Source: Micrococcales bacterium (GTDB lineage: Bacteria; Actinomycetota; Actinomycetes; S36-B12; UBA5976). From it: 7,243 bases of DNA. Under the pieces are notes generated by a model. That model was given only the letters and a program-made list of their open reading frames with translations. It was not told where the DNA came from and made no database searches. The translations under genes were made by a program, and so were the position numbers. The stretch covers positions 1 to 7,243 of the forward strand of contig JAHEEQ010000017.1 in the NCBI GenBank assembly GCA_024640585.1, read 5' to 3'. Shown piece by piece: positions 6,959 through 7,243 of the stretch (its first letter is position 1; each line of letters opens with the position of its first letter).

Positions 6959-6974
6959 CCACACTATGTAGGGC
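6959..6974 (-). promoter_or_regulatory. NrdR box, start-proximal
   Basis: The + strand CCACACTATGTAGGGC matches the NrdR box ACACTATATATAGTGT at about 10 of 16 positions. It has the half-sites CACTA (6962-6966) and TAGGG (6969-6973), but these are only 2 bases apart instead of the usual 4. Its right half-site is identical to that of the second box, 31 bases away, which is the tandem spacing expected for NrdR operators. Confidence 0.7.
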
Positions 6975-6992
6975 TTTCTAGCAAATTGACCA
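6963..6992 (-). promoter_or_regulatory. Candidate nrdR promoter overlapping both NrdR boxes
   Basis: On the minus strand, TGGTCA (6992-6987, 4 of 6 to TTGACA) and CATAGT (6968-6963, 4 of 6 to TATAAT) are 18 bases apart. The -10 lies inside the start-proximal NrdR box and the -35 touches the other, which suits repression by NrdR. The elements are weak. An alternative is TTGCGT (7037-7032) with TAACTT (7014-7009), spaced by 17 bases, which would place the start near the distal box. The leader would be about 110 or 155 bases long. Confidence 0.35.
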
Positions 6993-7005
6993 CTAGATGT
7001 AGGGG
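6990..7005 (-). promoter_or_regulatory. NrdR box, start-distal
   Basis: The + strand CCACTAGATGTAGGGG matches ACACTATATATAGTGT at 11 of 16 positions. The half-sites CACTA (6991-6995) and TAGGG (7000-7004) have the standard 4-base gap. With the other box (6959-6974) it forms the tandem pair typical of NrdR operators, upstream of a nrdR-nrdJ operon as expected. Confidence 0.78.
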
Positions 7006-7025
7006 CGTAAGTTAGGACTAAGCCC

Positions 7026-7051
7026 AAGAAAACGCAAGGGACAGCCCTGCG
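7026..7051 (-). terminator. Rho-independent terminator of the LysM gene
   Basis: On the minus strand CGCAGGG, a CTGT loop and CCCTTGCG pair as 4 + 3 bp with a single bulged T (+ strand 7033-7051). TTTTCTT follows (7032-7026). It starts 22 bases after the LysM stop codon and so separates that gene from the nrdR-nrdJ transcript. Confidence 0.75.
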
Positions 7052-7072
7052 ACACGCCGAAATGTCTTATAA

Positions 7073-7243
7073 CTAGTTGATTACAGGAACAATCAAAGCC
7101 TGACCGGCATGAATTTGACTGGAATCTGTGAGTGAATTCAGATCCAGAATGCGATCGATCGTCTCGCGTGGATCTGCAGAAGGATCTACCTCTGAGGCTA
7201 TCTGCCAAAGGGTTTGTCCTGAATGGACGATTTGAATTTGCGT
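7073..7243 (-). CDS. LysM-domain protein, C-terminal part (5' end cut by the window)
   Basis: The last 56 residues are visible, in a frame open to the right edge. They form one LysM peptidoglycan-binding domain: IVHSGQTLWQIASEV at the start, the middle RILDLNSL, and the end IHAGQALIVP, followed by VIN and the stop codon. LysM domains bind N-acetylglucosamine-containing glycans such as peptidoglycan, so the protein is probably exported or membrane-anchored; the N-terminal signal or membrane segment lies outside the window. In Mycobacterium a LysM gene (Rv2719c) lies between lexA and nrdR, and Corynebacterium has the SOS division inhibitor DivS beside lexA and nrdR. By position this gene is a likely equivalent, with lexA expected just beyond the right edge. 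That role is inference. A terminator follows the gene. Confidence 0.85.
   Translation of the reverse strand, partial: TQIQIVHSGQTLWQIASEVDPSADPRETIDRILDLNSLTDSSQIHAGQALIVPVIN

Noticed and set aside
6848..7072. Replication origin, because of the DnaA boxes
   Set aside because: Only two good boxes are present, with no AT-rich unwinding region and no dnaA, dnaN or other origin-linked genes; gene regulation explains them better.
7149..7160. GC-GATCGATCG repeat-like run as a regulatory or modification site
   Set aside because: It lies within the LysM coding region and encodes ordinary domain residues (ETIDRI); a short palindrome like this is likely by chance.
6993..7208. Alternative 71-residue reading frame on the minus strand overlapping the LysM gene
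   Set aside because: The other minus-strand frame gives a clear LysM domain to the window edge; this one is Arg/Ser-rich, matches nothing recognised and runs through the terminator and NrdR box.

Overview
The window looks like chromosomal DNA from an actinobacterium with unusually low GC (roughly mid-40s percent by eye). NrdJ and NrdR read as close relatives of the high-GC actinobacterial proteins, and the stretch LysM gene - nrdR - nrdJ matches the lexA-linked neighbourhood of Mycobacterium and Corynebacterium. Low GC, tight packing and carotenoid genes fit small-genome freshwater lineages such as the acI/Nanopelagicales group. That placement is inference, not proof.

Left part (1-1758, + strand): the 3' end of a membrane glycosyltransferase that resembles the GT-C mannosyltransferases MptA/MptB, a translationally coupled phytoene synthase gene (crtB), then a small secreted lipoprotein of unknown function. 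The lipoprotein gene meets the next gene tail to tail, and both stop codons are read from one palindromic CTAG.

Middle (1755-3374, - strand): an AspT/YidE-type transporter with two TrkA-C (RCK_C) domains between two membrane halves. A strong intrinsic terminator at 3421-3462 separates it from the upstream nrd genes, so it probably has its own promoter.

Right part (3474-7243, - strand): nrdR and nrdJ form a likely two-gene operon encoding the NrdR repressor and the cobalamin-dependent class II ribonucleotide reductase. Upstream, 225 bases of non-coding DNA hold a terminator for the preceding LysM gene, a tandem pair of NrdR boxes about three helical turns apart, two DnaA-box matches (one perfect), and a small hairpin with a T-run between the DnaA boxes. 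This control region is the most interesting part of the window. It suggests that dNTP synthesis is tied both to nucleotide pools (NrdR) and to replication initiation (DnaA). The last gene, cut by the window edge, ends in a LysM domain and is probably the SOS-associated cell-envelope protein usually found beside lexA.

I found no mobile element, CRISPR array, tRNA or rRNA, and no clearly new multi-gene system.
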